A stretch of DNA of 64,000 nt from Maridesulfovibrio sp. (GTDB lineage Bacteria > Desulfobacterota > Desulfovibrionia > Desulfovibrionales > Desulfovibrionaceae): positions 648,501 through 712,500 of the forward strand of contig NZ_OY787459.1 in NCBI RefSeq assembly GCF_963678865.1. The letters run 5' to 3'. Every line of letters starts with the position of its first letter. Within the stretch, counting starts at the first letter, position 1. A program made the translations under genes and the position numbers. Below the pieces are notes generated by a model. The model was not told the DNA's origin and did no database searches. It worked only from the letters and a program-made list of their open reading frames with translations. Positions 26,924-34,892 of the stretch are shown piece by piece.

Positions 26924-27507
26924 ACAGCTGCCTTACCCTTATTGGTCGGCCTTGAAGAGAACCACCAGCCCACAGCAGAACTGGACATAAAGACAGTATT
27001 GGTCACGATATAGCGGACCATTTCATTAGCGGTATCAGGACTGACCAGCACATTGTTAGTAGAAAGATATCCGGTAAAATGCTGATAGGTGGACCATGTG
27101 ATCCAGCACAGAAACACGGTCATGGTCGGCCGGGTAATGCCGCGCACAAAGTCGGCAACAACCAGCAGAAAATCCGCCCAGCTATTGTCTTTGCCCCGCG
27201 AATAAGTAGCGGCGTCATGAATGAGTGAAGCCTGATAGTTCTGACCATCAATGATGGTTTCGGTCATAGCCCGGTCCTCACGAGCCTGCTGGACCTTCAC
27301 ATCACCTTCAGCGCGGAGACGTTCAATCTCCTTATCGGTCATCTCCATTTCCTGCCGGTGCTGCAGCTCAAGCGTCTTGCGCTTCTGCCATTCACCAATC
27401 CAGGTTGAGATACCGCCAAAGATATTCTGAAAAATAGTAGCCACGCTCCCGGTACCGATACCGAGCAACGAGGAGCCGACCAGATCAAATAAAGCAGCAT
27501 CAGCCAT
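26920..27507 (-). CDS. 3TM holin-type membrane protein
   Basis: 195 residues from ATG at 27507. A GGAGG site precedes that ATG and the preceding stop overlaps it by eight bases, so the longer open frame upstream is rejected. There is a hydrophobic N-terminus (LFDLVGSSLLGIGTGSVATIF), a coiled coil (about 38-80, RQEMEMTDKEIERLRAEGDV) and two membrane segments (WADFLLVVADFVRGITRPTM with TVFLCWITW, and YIVTNTVFMSSSAVGWWFS). The GITRP element between segments is typical of the GTA_holin_3TM family. Expected role: inner-membrane pores timing lysis. Confidence 0.7.
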   Translation of the reverse strand: MADAALFDLVGSSLLGIGTGSVATIFQNIFGGISTWIGEWQKRKTLELQHRQEMEMTDKEIERLRAEGDVKVQQAREDRAMTETIIDGQNYQASLIHDAATYSRGKDNSWADFLLVVADFVRGITRPTMTVFLCWITWSTYQHFTGYLSTNNVLVSPDTANEMVRYIVTNTVFMSSSAVGWWFSSRPTNKGKAAV

Positions 27508-27949
27508 GATGAGCCTCCCTGATTTCGAGCAGCAGATCCCGGCCCAAGGTAGCCTTGAGGAATCTGCGAAAAGTTGGTTTGGAATTACCCACGGCCAGCT
27601 GCCCCCAGATCTGGCAGACCACGGAGCCAAGCAGCACACAGCCTAGGGAATGAGATTTGTAGCCAAGGGATTTATCGCCGGCCACATTGCCGGTATGGGA
27701 CTGGATTGCAATGCGCTGCGGCACATTCCGAAACTGATAAACAAAGCTGTGCCAATGGTTAGACCAGCGGCGATAAAGGGAATAGTCGCCGACCGGGATA
27801 CAGGAGATCCCTGTGCCGTTTTCACGCCAAGGAAGCTCAATAGTGAAGCATTGGAAGTCTGCCTCAGGAATGGTCAGCACGCCGATAGTTCCCTGATCGG
27901 TAAAGGGACGGCGCAGGATAAATGCATCAAGCGGTGGAAGTTTTCTCAT
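27500..27949 (-). CDS. DUF5675 family lysis-associated protein
   Basis: 149 residues from ATG at 27949 (TGATG overlap with the upstream stop). The order GTIGVLTIPEADFQCFTIELPW..N, ISCIPVGDYSLYR, RIAIQSHTGN and SLGCVLLG is the DUF5675 signature. It resembles an L,D-transpeptidase-like fold with a His and a Cys in SHTGN and LGC. It sits immediately upstream of the holin gene, where an endolysin is expected, so it may act on peptidoglycan during lysis. Activity of this family is not something I can state as proven. Confidence 0.75.
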   Translation of the reverse strand: MRKLPPLDAFILRRPFTDQGTIGVLTIPEADFQCFTIELPWRENGTGISCIPVGDYSLYRRWSNHWHSFVYQFRNVPQRIAIQSHTGNVAGDKSLGYKSHSLGCVLLGSVVCQIWGQLAVGNSKPTFRRFLKATLGRDLLLEIREAHHG

Positions 27950-28335
27950 CACTTGACCACCTTGTTGAAATGTTCCCAGATGGCGATCCCGACAAAACCG
28001 ATTCCGCCAGTAGCCAGCATCTTGAAAACCATGCACCAGAAAGCCCTGCGGCCTTCGAGCATCACGCCCACGGCCTTATGATGGTCACGCATCTTCTCGA
28101 TGCCCTTGGAATGTTCGCCATCACCAAGATCTTTCACCATGCCCATCAAATGGCCGACTTGCTCAACGGCTTCCGGCTTCAGCTTGCAGCTACCATTACC
28201 GGTATTCTGCAAACCGATAGCTATGCCTTCAGCAACAGCAGCAGTAATTTCTTTCCGAAGTTCCGGATCAAGAACTGATGAACCCACAACAGACTCCCAG
28301 AGGGGGTGTTCGTACCAACCGACCGGCACGAACAC
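27949..28335 (-). CDS. phage lysis-module protein with C-terminal membrane segment
   Basis: 128 residues. The soluble part has helices rich in His, Glu and Lys (EAVEQVGHLMGMVKDLGDGE). A single C-terminal membrane segment (FKMLATGGIGFVGIAIWEHF, about 103-122) follows. Position directly upstream of DUF5675 and holin genes suggests a lysis accessory or spanin-like or antiholin role, but no family was recognised. It is the first gene of the late block left of the cargo island. Confidence 0.55.
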   Translation of the reverse strand: MFVPVGWYEHPLWESVVGSSVLDPELRKEITAAVAEGIAIGLQNTGNGSCKLKPEAVEQVGHLMGMVKDLGDGEHSKGIEKMRDHHKAVGVMLEGRRAFWCMVFKMLATGGIGFVGIAIWEHFNKVVK

Positions 28336-28515
28336 CCAACGAGGTTATAAAGGCGAAAACAAAGCCTCCATACTTACGGGAATCTGTAACACGGGGTTTT
28401 AAAGTGAGGACGTGAGAGATCGTCCCAGATCGTCAGAGATCAGTGGGGAGGGGGTTGACAGGGGTGTGGGGATTAGAGAGAGGAATGGAATTATTTATAT
28501 TTTAGGAGAATCACA
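28336..28515. promoter_or_regulatory. divergent intergenic region of the cargo island
   Basis: This separates the - strand lysis genes from the + strand cargo genes. The element AGATCGTC occurs twice near 28417-28434, flanked by AGAGATC, making a short direct-repeat cluster that could be an operator. A TTGACA box lies at 28455-28460, but the best -10 candidate downstream is poor. A good ribosome site (AGGAG) lies just before the ATG at 28516. Promoter call is low confidence. Confidence 0.35.
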
Positions 28516-29367
28516 ATGAATTTAAAGAAGTTGATCCATAAATTCAAATTAAACAAAACGTCCACTAAGGGAAGGCACTCTTACCCACTCAATCGCCTAA
28601 CGATAGATGCCAATGATTTAATGGCTTTCATTGTATTCAACACAACAATTTTCTATATAAATCTATACATATGCAAAAAAAGCATACTTGAATATATCAA
28701 TAAAATACTTGCACTTAACTCAAACAGCATCAAACCACTGATTAAAATCGATGACGTATACCAGATGTCATGTGAAACAATCACTATATGCATTTTTCTT
28801 TCACTAGTTGTGGCTATCCTTGTTACCTTAATAACAGAATCAGCAATAGATATATTCAAGAATCTTGATTCGTATATCTCAAAATTCTTTACCAAACTTG
28901 AATATAAAATAAGTAAAAAACTAGAAAAAAACAAAAAAATTAAAGATCACAAAAAAATATCTCGAATAATTATAGTTGTAGTTCTATTATTTTTCATTTT
29001 AATATTTTTTAATAAACTTAAAACTAGCCCAATACTTTATTTTATATTGCTCTTAGGTTTTGTATTAACAGTGACAATCATGATGTCAAACAGAGCAATC
29101 ACTGTATTCACATGCACTACAGCAATACTACTCACATTATTTACCTGGACATTTGCATTGGAATACAAAACAACAAGAATAGAGAAGCCAAAAAGTCATG
29201 AAGACTATCTTAAACACTTTAGCGACAACTCATGTTCAATAAGGACGTCAGAGACAACAAAAAAATATCTTATATATCTTAAACTTGAAAACGGCCTTCT
29301 TGTCAAAGATGAAAATCAAAAATACACATTATTATTTACTAACGACATTAAAGAAATACAATTTTAA
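28516..29367 (+). CDS. multi-pass membrane protein of prophage cargo island, function unknown
   Basis: 283 residues, very AT-rich. About five hydrophobic segments are visible: near 37-57 (FIVFNTTIFYINLYI), 80-102 (TICIFLSLVVAILVTLIT), 152-172 (IIIVVVLLFFILIFF), 176-196 (ILYFILLLGFVLTV) and 200-216 (CTTAILLTLFTWTFAL). A basic cytoplasmic loop lies between the second and third, and about 65 hydrophilic residues end the protein. No family recognised. It heads a + strand group inserted in a - strand phage operon, the usual situation of moron genes expressed from the lysogen. Membrane topology suggests superinfection exclusion or a partner of the channel gene that follows; this is inference. Confidence 0.6.
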   Translation: MNLKKLIHKFKLNKTSTKGRHSYPLNRLTIDANDLMAFIVFNTTIFYINLYICKKSILEYINKILALNSNSIKPLIKIDDVYQMSCETITICIFLSLVVAILVTLITESAIDIFKNLDSYISKFFTKLEYKISKKLEKNKKIKDHKKISRIIIVVVLLFFILIFFNKLKTSPILYFILLLGFVLTVTIMMSNRAITVFTCTTAILLTLFTWTFALEYKTTRIEKPKSHEDYLKHFSDNSCSIRTSETTKKYLIYLKLENGLLVKDENQKYTLLFTNDIKEIQF

Positions 29368-29451
29368 AACCCTACTCTCCCCATTGACATTACACGCTAT
29401 TTAGAATCTTATATCTAAAATCATTTCATATTCTGCTTATATGGAGGTAAA

Positions 29452-30396
29452 ATGAGAGGAACAAAGCAAGCCCAAAAAATACTACTACAAGGTGTCAATA
29501 CATGGAATAAATGGCGCACAGAAAATAATGAAACTCAAAACTCACATACGAAAATCACCCCTCATTCGCTCAAAAAAGCAAGGCTCCAAAGGGCTGAGCT
29601 AGACAATGCAAACCTAAAAAAAGCAAATCTCTCAGAAGCGAAACTACATGAAGCGAAATTAAGAAAAGCAACTCTAAGATGGGCAGATCTTTCCAAAGCA
29701 GACCTTAGAGGAGCTACCCTTAACGGCGCAGACCTTAGGAAAGCAAATCTATCATATGCCAACTTAAGGGGTGCTAACCTTCAAAACGCTGATCTTCGTG
29801 GAGCGAACCTTGAAAACACAAACCTAGAAAGATCAGACTTACGAGGAACAAAACTTAATTATGCCTCTATGAAAGAGTCCATCGTGCATGGAGTAAAATT
29901 CGACAACACTATGCAATGCAGAGGAGTCAACATACAAAACGGTAAAGGAAGCCAACGTTTTGTCCGCCACGTCTTAGACTTAGACTACATCGAAGAAACC
30001 AAAGAAAAACACCCTAAATTTTACTGGTGGTGGAAAATCACCTCAGACTGCGGCCGCTCTTTTGAACGCTGGGCATTATGGTCTATCGGTTTTGCTTTAA
30101 GCTTTGGAATTGCCTTTGCAAATTACCCTGTCTGGTCTTGGTTACCGGATTGGATGAAAACCTTCCTTACTTATATCTCCCCTGCCTTCAGCTACAGCAA
30201 CCCCGGAATACAAGACGGCTGGTTTACCCCCTACTATTTCAGCATAGTCACTTTCACCACCCTTGGATTTGGAGATGTCACGCCTACAAATACGGCAGGA
30301 CAGCTCTGGCTCACTGCTGAAGTCACGCTTGGCTATATCATGCTTGGTGGTTTGATAACATTATTTGCTAATAAAATGGTACGGCAAAGTGGTTAG
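29452..30396 (+). CDS. pentapeptide-repeat protein fused to a two-TM potassium-channel-type pore
   Basis: 314 residues. Residues about 38-150 are pentapeptide repeats (A(D/N)Lxx: LRWADLSKADLRGATLNGAD, LRKANLSYANLRGANLQNAD), predicting a right-handed quadrilateral beta helix. After a linker, residues about 195-310 hold two membrane segments flanking a pore loop with FTTLGFGDVTPTN, a close match to the K+ selectivity filter TVGYGD and its usual continuation. This is an ion_trans_2-type pore. The cytoplasmic beta helix may gate or localise the channel. In a prophage, an ion channel opened by infection would depolarise the cell and block a competitor; that is a hypothesis. GGAGG ribosome site precedes the ATG. 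Confidence 0.85.
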   Translation: MRGTKQAQKILLQGVNTWNKWRTENNETQNSHTKITPHSLKKARLQRAELDNANLKKANLSEAKLHEAKLRKATLRWADLSKADLRGATLNGADLRKANLSYANLRGANLQNADLRGANLENTNLERSDLRGTKLNYASMKESIVHGVKFDNTMQCRGVNIQNGKGSQRFVRHVLDLDYIEETKEKHPKFYWWWKITSDCGRSFERWALWSIGFALSFGIAFANYPVWSWLPDWMKTFLTYISPAFSYSNPGIQDGWFTPYYFSIVTFTTLGFGDVTPTNTAGQLWLTAEVTLGYIMLGGLITLFANKMVRQSG

Positions 30397-30461
30397 CCAT
30401 AACAAATAACTATTATCCCCCTACAATAGCTTCAAAAAAAAGTTACAAAAATAAAACCGTC

Positions 30462-31688
30462 ATGAATTTAAAAAAAATCATAACCATATACAAAACAATA
30501 CGCGACACCCCTGAAGAAAAAATATACCAACTTCTAGCAAACTACTTAGGAGTCCGAGCTATATGGGAAAAATTACATCCTCCAACTACGAAAAGAGATC
30601 AAAACAAACCAAAACCAAGCACCTTCATTCTTTGGGCTGCAAGTGTCTACATCGCATTGTTTTCTGTAGCATCTTCAAGATATGACAGAGCTGTAAATTC
30701 TCTAGCAATGCAAATATCAGCATTTCAAACACAAATGACAACTAACCAAAAAGCTCAAGTCTGTAATCAAATAAGATTAATTCAACAAAATGAAGTACCA
30801 TATAAGCCAGACTTTAAAAATCCGCTAACAGTTTTCTACAGCTTTTATAAATACCAAAAATACGAAGAAGGCTTTCAGAACATAATTCAAACTATCAACT
30901 CTTATAAAAAAGACCTTCTAAATGCACAGTTAAATGGAGCAGACTTATCAAACATTGAGTTGATAGACAGCAACATACAAAATGCGACATTACTTGATGC
31001 CAATTTAAGCAACGCTATACTATGGAATGCTAATCTTAAAAATGCTAATCTATGGCGTTCAAACTTGGAAGGATGTGAATTTTGTGGTGCAAATTTGCAA
31101 AACGTAGATTTAACAGACTCAAATATTACAGATACAGACTTCTTTAATGCAGACTTAACAAATGCAAAATTAATAAATGTAGATGCTCAAAATGCACAAT
31201 TTAAAAATGCTATCCTTATAGGAACACAATTACAAAAAACTTACACAAAAAATGAGCTAGACTACTTCATAAGAATAGATAAAAGAAGAGGCACAAGTGT
31301 TTCAGTAAACCACAAGGAATATAACAACACAGAATTTAAAAAACATTTCTTCATGGACCATAATTACAATATAACATATAAAAAAATTAGCAACTATACA
31401 GAAAGTCAATACTACAAAAAACAAGTTGCAGACAAACTCACTAGAAAAATATACAAACAAATATACATTATGAATCCAGGGTTCGGTTCTTTCGGTTCTT
31501 TAACTTCCGAGGGGAGAAATTCTCAAGAATTCAAAAAGAAAATAGACATTTCTGTTGCACAATTAGCAGAAGCCAAAACTCTCTATAAAGCTAAACTCCC
31601 CCCAAAAATAGAAAAAAAACTCAAACAAACACATCCCCACCTATTCGAAAAACCAGATTGGTACAACAAAGAAGAACAAACAAACTAG
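30462..31688 (+). CDS. membrane-anchored pentapeptide-repeat protein (paralogue 1)
   Basis: 408 residues, AT-rich. The N-terminal domain (about 25-150) contains one hydrophobic segment, STFILWAASVYIALFSVASS, followed by RYDRAVNSLAMQISAFQTQMTT. This domain is repeated in the next gene. Residues about 150-255 are divergent pentapeptide repeats (LNGADLSNIELIDSN, NLSNAILWNANLKNANLWRS). A unique insert of about 110 residues follows, then the terminal LYKAKLPPKIEKKLKQTHPHLF. Pentapeptide beta helices often bind proteins or mimic DNA (Qnr/MfpA on gyrase), but no gyrase-binding feature is visible here. The membrane anchor suggests action at the inner membrane. Confidence 0.75.
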   Translation: MNLKKIITIYKTIRDTPEEKIYQLLANYLGVRAIWEKLHPPTTKRDQNKPKPSTFILWAASVYIALFSVASSRYDRAVNSLAMQISAFQTQMTTNQKAQVCNQIRLIQQNEVPYKPDFKNPLTVFYSFYKYQKYEEGFQNIIQTINSYKKDLLNAQLNGADLSNIELIDSNIQNATLLDANLSNAILWNANLKNANLWRSNLEGCEFCGANLQNVDLTDSNITDTDFFNADLTNAKLINVDAQNAQFKNAILIGTQLQKTYTKNELDYFIRIDKRRGTSVSVNHKEYNNTEFKKHFFMDHNYNITYKKISNYTESQYYKKQVADKLTRKIYKQIYIMNPGFGSFGSLTSEGRNSQEFKKKIDISVAQLAEAKTLYKAKLPPKIEKKLKQTHPHLFEKPDWYNKEEQTN

Positions 31689-31697
31689 GCCACCACC

Positions 31698-32561
31698 ATG
31701 GAAGCATACATAACCTACCACATAGGAATCATAATCCTGATCCTGATCAGGAACTCCTCCAGACCACTCTACAACCTGTATCACTACTCAGGAGTGCGAC
31801 TTGTTGTTGAGAAGATATTCCCACCCAGCAATGCTGTGCTGAATGCTGATGAGTATGTGAAGCCTAGTAGTTTTGTGCCGTGGGCAGTGAGTATCTATGT
31901 GGCGTTGTTTAGTATTGCTTCTGCACGGTACGATCGGGCTGTAAATTCCTACGAGATGCAAATTGCCGCTTGGCAGACACAGATGACGACTGAATTTAGA
32001 CCTCAAGTTTGTGCCAATCTCAGTAATCTACAAGAAATCAAAGTCCCTAAGAAACCGGATATTCTTAAACCTTCCAGTACTATTAAATCCTTTTACACAA
32101 ATGAAAAATATGAGGATGGGCAAGCAACTCTTTTGCACACAATAGAAGCGTATAAACAAAGTCTATGTTATGTTTCATTAAATAATTCAAACCTCCGGGG
32201 AGCAAATCTTGGGGGTGCAGATCTCCAGGGAGCAGCCCTCTACCATTCAGATCTCAGGGAAGCAATCCTCTCGGGGGCAGACCTCAGGGGAGCAGCCCTC
32301 TTCGCGTCAGACTTCAGGGGAGCATACTTTGAAAATACAGACCTCAGGGGGGCAGACCTCAGCTGGGCAAATTTAAGGGATGCATACTTCGCTTTGGCAG
32401 ACCTCAGGGGGGCAGATCTCGAAAAAGTTGATTTCACAAAAGTAAAATCTCTATACAAAACCAAACTTCCACCAAAACTCGAAAAAGAACTTAGAAAGAC
32501 GCACCCCCGTCTATTCGACGACCCATCAGAAGAAATAATGAGGTCTTTTCTTAAAAACTAA
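31698..32561 (+). CDS. membrane-anchored pentapeptide-repeat protein (paralogue 2)
   Basis: 287 residues, nine bases after paralogue 1. It shares the N-terminal domain (SSFVPWAVSIYVALFSIASA, RYDRAVNSYEMQIAAWQTQMTT) and the C-terminal LYKTKLPPKLEKELRKTHPRLF, but its repeats (about 160-245) are nearly perfect: LRGANLGGADLQGAALYHSD and so on. At DNA level the repeat units share CAGACCTCAGGGG, so the array is young or recently homogenised. The first 300 bases are noticeably richer in GC than paralogue 1, suggesting a different source. The stop overlaps the convergent small phage gene by four bases. Confidence 0.75.
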   Translation: MEAYITYHIGIIILILIRNSSRPLYNLYHYSGVRLVVEKIFPPSNAVLNADEYVKPSSFVPWAVSIYVALFSIASARYDRAVNSYEMQIAAWQTQMTTEFRPQVCANLSNLQEIKVPKKPDILKPSSTIKSFYTNEKYEDGQATLLHTIEAYKQSLCYVSLNNSNLRGANLGGADLQGAALYHSDLREAILSGADLRGAALFASDFRGAYFENTDLRGADLSWANLRDAYFALADLRGADLEKVDFTKVKSLYKTKLPPKLEKELRKTHPRLFDDPSEEIMRSFLKN

Positions 32562-32755
32562 CCCCCAATCTCCCCACCAGCATGCTCCTTAATCCACTCC
32601 CAAAGTTCTGCCTTCTCCGTCGTGTACTTCCCCTCCACACGGCGGATAGGGCAACCTTCCTTCTGTGCCCAAGCGCGGACGGTATTGCGCCCTACTCCGA
32701 AAATTTTCCCGATACTCTCTAACCCGGTAACAATCTCAACAGGCCGTACAACCAT
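32558..32755 (-). CDS. small helix-turn-helix protein, Nu1-like or excisionase-like
   Basis: 65 residues. LESIGKIFGVGRNTVRAWAQKEGCP reads as a helix-turn-helix of the MerR/excisionase/Nu1 type, followed by a wing-like VEGKYTTEKAELWEWI. It lies downstream of terminase and just before the cargo island. It could be a packaging DNA-recognition protein (small terminase-like) or a small regulator. The start has a G-rich ribosome site (GGGGGGT). Choice between the roles is open because a second DNA-binding candidate lies at 35667-36278. Confidence 0.6.
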   Translation of the reverse strand: MVVRPVEIVTGLESIGKIFGVGRNTVRAWAQKEGCPIRRVEGKYTTEKAELWEWIKEHAGGEIGG

Positions 32756-32756
32756 A

Positions 32757-33410
32757 TCAGTACCCCCCTGCTGAATGAGTCATTCCGGACTGACGGACGT
32801 CATTCACCGGATGCTGCCCGACACATTCCAGATCCAGCCCGGCCAACGCGTAGAGCATAGACGCCACCACCGGGAATTCCTCCAGCTTGCGGCCCAGATC
32901 TTCACGACCGAGAATGTTGTACTCCAGCACAGCCTGCGATTCCCCGAAATAGAGAGTCTTGATATTCCGGGTCCGCCTATCCACCAGACGGTCATAATCG
33001 CGAAAAGTGCGGCTCCCATTCATAGCCGGAGGTGAAGCGAGATCGAGAGCAGGAACACGCAACCTGCGCCGCCGATCGTTAAACATATGCACCAGCCGGG
33101 TAGAAGCATGAGTCAGCGGAGTTCGCCAGATCTCCACCTTAAGCGCGTCCTGCAGTGCCGCCATTTCGCGGCAGAGAGCTTCAGTATCCTCATCCATGAA
33201 TTCCACCACCACATCTACCCGCCGCTGATCCGTGCCGTGAATGAGATCCCTATGCTCGGCAAGAACAGTCACCGCCCCCGGCCTGACATCATAAGGCCAT
33301 GCCACACCACCTGAAACCCTACGGTACGCATTGCCGGTCACCGGGTCCTTCAGGCTGCGCTGCCCGGTCATGGGCGATGTCACAACTTTCAAATTCTCAA
33401 TAAGTCTCAT
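32757..33410 (-). CDS. phage protein of unknown function next to terminase
   Basis: 217 residues, mixed alpha/beta, Arg-rich (NDRRRRLRVPAL, LVDRRTRNIKTL). It begins MRLIENLKVVTSPMTGQRSL and has no domain I recognise. It follows the terminase gene by nine bases and precedes the small HTH gene by one base, so it belongs to the packaging block. Position suggests a head or packaging accessory protein. Confidence 0.55.
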   Translation of the reverse strand: MRLIENLKVVTSPMTGQRSLKDPVTGNAYRRVSGGVAWPYDVRPGAVTVLAEHRDLIHGTDQRRVDVVVEFMDEDTEALCREMAALQDALKVEIWRTPLTHASTRLVHMFNDRRRRLRVPALDLASPPAMNGSRTFRDYDRLVDRRTRNIKTLYFGESQAVLEYNILGREDLGRKLEEFPVVASMLYALAGLDLECVGQHPVNDVRQSGMTHSAGGY

Positions 33411-33419
33411 AATCCACCC

Positions 33420-34892
33420 CTAAGACATGTCGCGGCCTTCGGTCAGACCACCACGACGTAAGAAATATTCCAAGGCCTGCGTCATCACATCCACCTGATC
33501 CTTGTATTTGGAACCGGGGAAGTGCTCCACCTCATCCAGAAAAACATCAAGCCACTCAGCTGATTCCGGCAACCATACATTGCCGCCCTCGACAGTATCA
33601 GCCACAGCGTTGGCTCTGTTTTCCTTATCCCCGCCGGTCACTGCCCATGCCACCACCGGAAGCTTCGTTTCATCCTGCAGATCCTGAATAACGCTAATCC
33701 CGCTGGACTTGTCCTCAATAACAATTGCCGAGGGACGATGGATCACATAACGGTTTTTGATCGTCCGCTTAAGCTCCGGGTACTCCATCTTCTTGCGAAT
33801 AAGATCCAGCAGGTAGTAGCCGTTGTAGGCCTCGCCCCAGAGCTGCCCCACGGAATACGCGCTGGTCTTGTTCTTCTTCTGGGCCGTGTCCCAGTGCTCG
33901 ACAATACGGTTGAACTTGGGAAGCTTGGTATACCGTTTAAACCAATCCAGCTGAAAGATTGACCCACCCTTGGGAACCGGACGCTGCTGGAGCTGCCCTG
34001 CGGCCTCAGTGGGAGACGAGAAGGATTCCTCGATATGAGTCAGGGTTTCTTCATCAAACCGTTCAGGCCAGAGCAGTTCTCCTTCCTCTTCACGGGGATC
34101 CTCGAACCCCAGAACAGTATGAAACTTGTTCCCCTCGTACCGTGCAGGCAGGCAGAGATGGGTATACCCGCCCTTTTCCAGAATATGGCCGCTCAGATCC
34201 TGCTGATGGCCACGCTGCATTACGACCACGAAAGCTCCGGTCTTGGGATCATTGAGACGGGTCTGCATGGTGTTATCCCACCAATCCAGAACTTCCCTAC
34301 GCTTGGCATCGGAATTGACCTCGGACATGTTGTGCGGGTCATCAGCGACAATGCGGTCACCACCTTCACCTGTTGCCCTACCGCCTACTGAGGATGAAAA
34401 ACGGAAGCCGCCAGCCATGTTCTCAAACTTGTCCTTGGCGTTCTGGTCCTTCTTAAGCTGCACATGAGGCCATGCTTCCCGGTACCAGGGAGAAGTGACA
34501 ATCTCACGGGTCTTCATGTTGTCTCGCGTTGAAAGCATGGCTGAATAGGAGCTGAAGAAAAATTGAATCCACGGATTGAAGGTCCATTCCCATGCCGGCC
34601 AGCAGACGGACACGGAAAGCGACTTCATGTGACGAGGCGGCATGTTAATCAGCAACTTCTGGATCTGCCCGGTACTGACCGCCTCCAGATGCTCCACAAT
34701 TGCCCCGATATGCCAGCCGTCCACAAAGGTCCGCCCCGGCTCGATAACGTGCCATGCATTGCGAATGAACTCCTTCAGCGACATATCCGGCTTCCCGGTA
34801 CCGATGTATTCAGACTCGACCTGTGGGACCTGCTCTTTCAAATTCATGAGCAGGTTCCCCATCAGCCCGTTTGCTTTCAACGATTTACTCAT
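33420..34892 (-). CDS. terL: terminase large subunit
   Basis: 490 residues, normal for TerL. ATPase domain: Walker A-like PPRHMKS at residues 85-91 and Walker B-like IVADDPHN at about 181-188, with GGRATGEGGDR just before. Nuclease domain: HWDTAQKKN near 335 and VIEDKSSG near 405, fitting the RNase H-like catalytic acidic residues. It cuts concatemeric DNA and pumps it into the prohead. The ATG overlaps the TGA of the upstream recombinase gene (ATGA), an unusual coupling of recombination and packaging genes. Confidence 0.9.
   Translation of the reverse strand: MSKSLKANGLMGNLLMNLKEQVPQVESEYIGTGKPDMSLKEFIRNAWHVIEPGRTFVDGWHIGAIVEHLEAVSTGQIQKLLINMPPRHMKSLSVSVCWPAWEWTFNPWIQFFFSSYSAMLSTRDNMKTREIVTSPWYREAWPHVQLKKDQNAKDKFENMAGGFRFSSSVGGRATGEGGDRIVADDPHNMSEVNSDAKRREVLDWWDNTMQTRLNDPKTGAFVVVMQRGHQQDLSGHILEKGGYTHLCLPARYEGNKFHTVLGFEDPREEEGELLWPERFDEETLTHIEESFSSPTEAAGQLQQRPVPKGGSIFQLDWFKRYTKLPKFNRIVEHWDTAQKKNKTSAYSVGQLWGEAYNGYYLLDLIRKKMEYPELKRTIKNRYVIHRPSAIVIEDKSSGISVIQDLQDETKLPVVAWAVTGGDKENRANAVADTVEGGNVWLPESAEWLDVFLDEVEHFPGSKYKDQVDVMTQALEYFLRRGGLTEGRDMS

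Noticed and set aside
32190..32440. Repeated CAGACCTCAGGGG units resembling an array
   Set aside because: They are the codons of pentapeptide repeats in a continuous reading frame.
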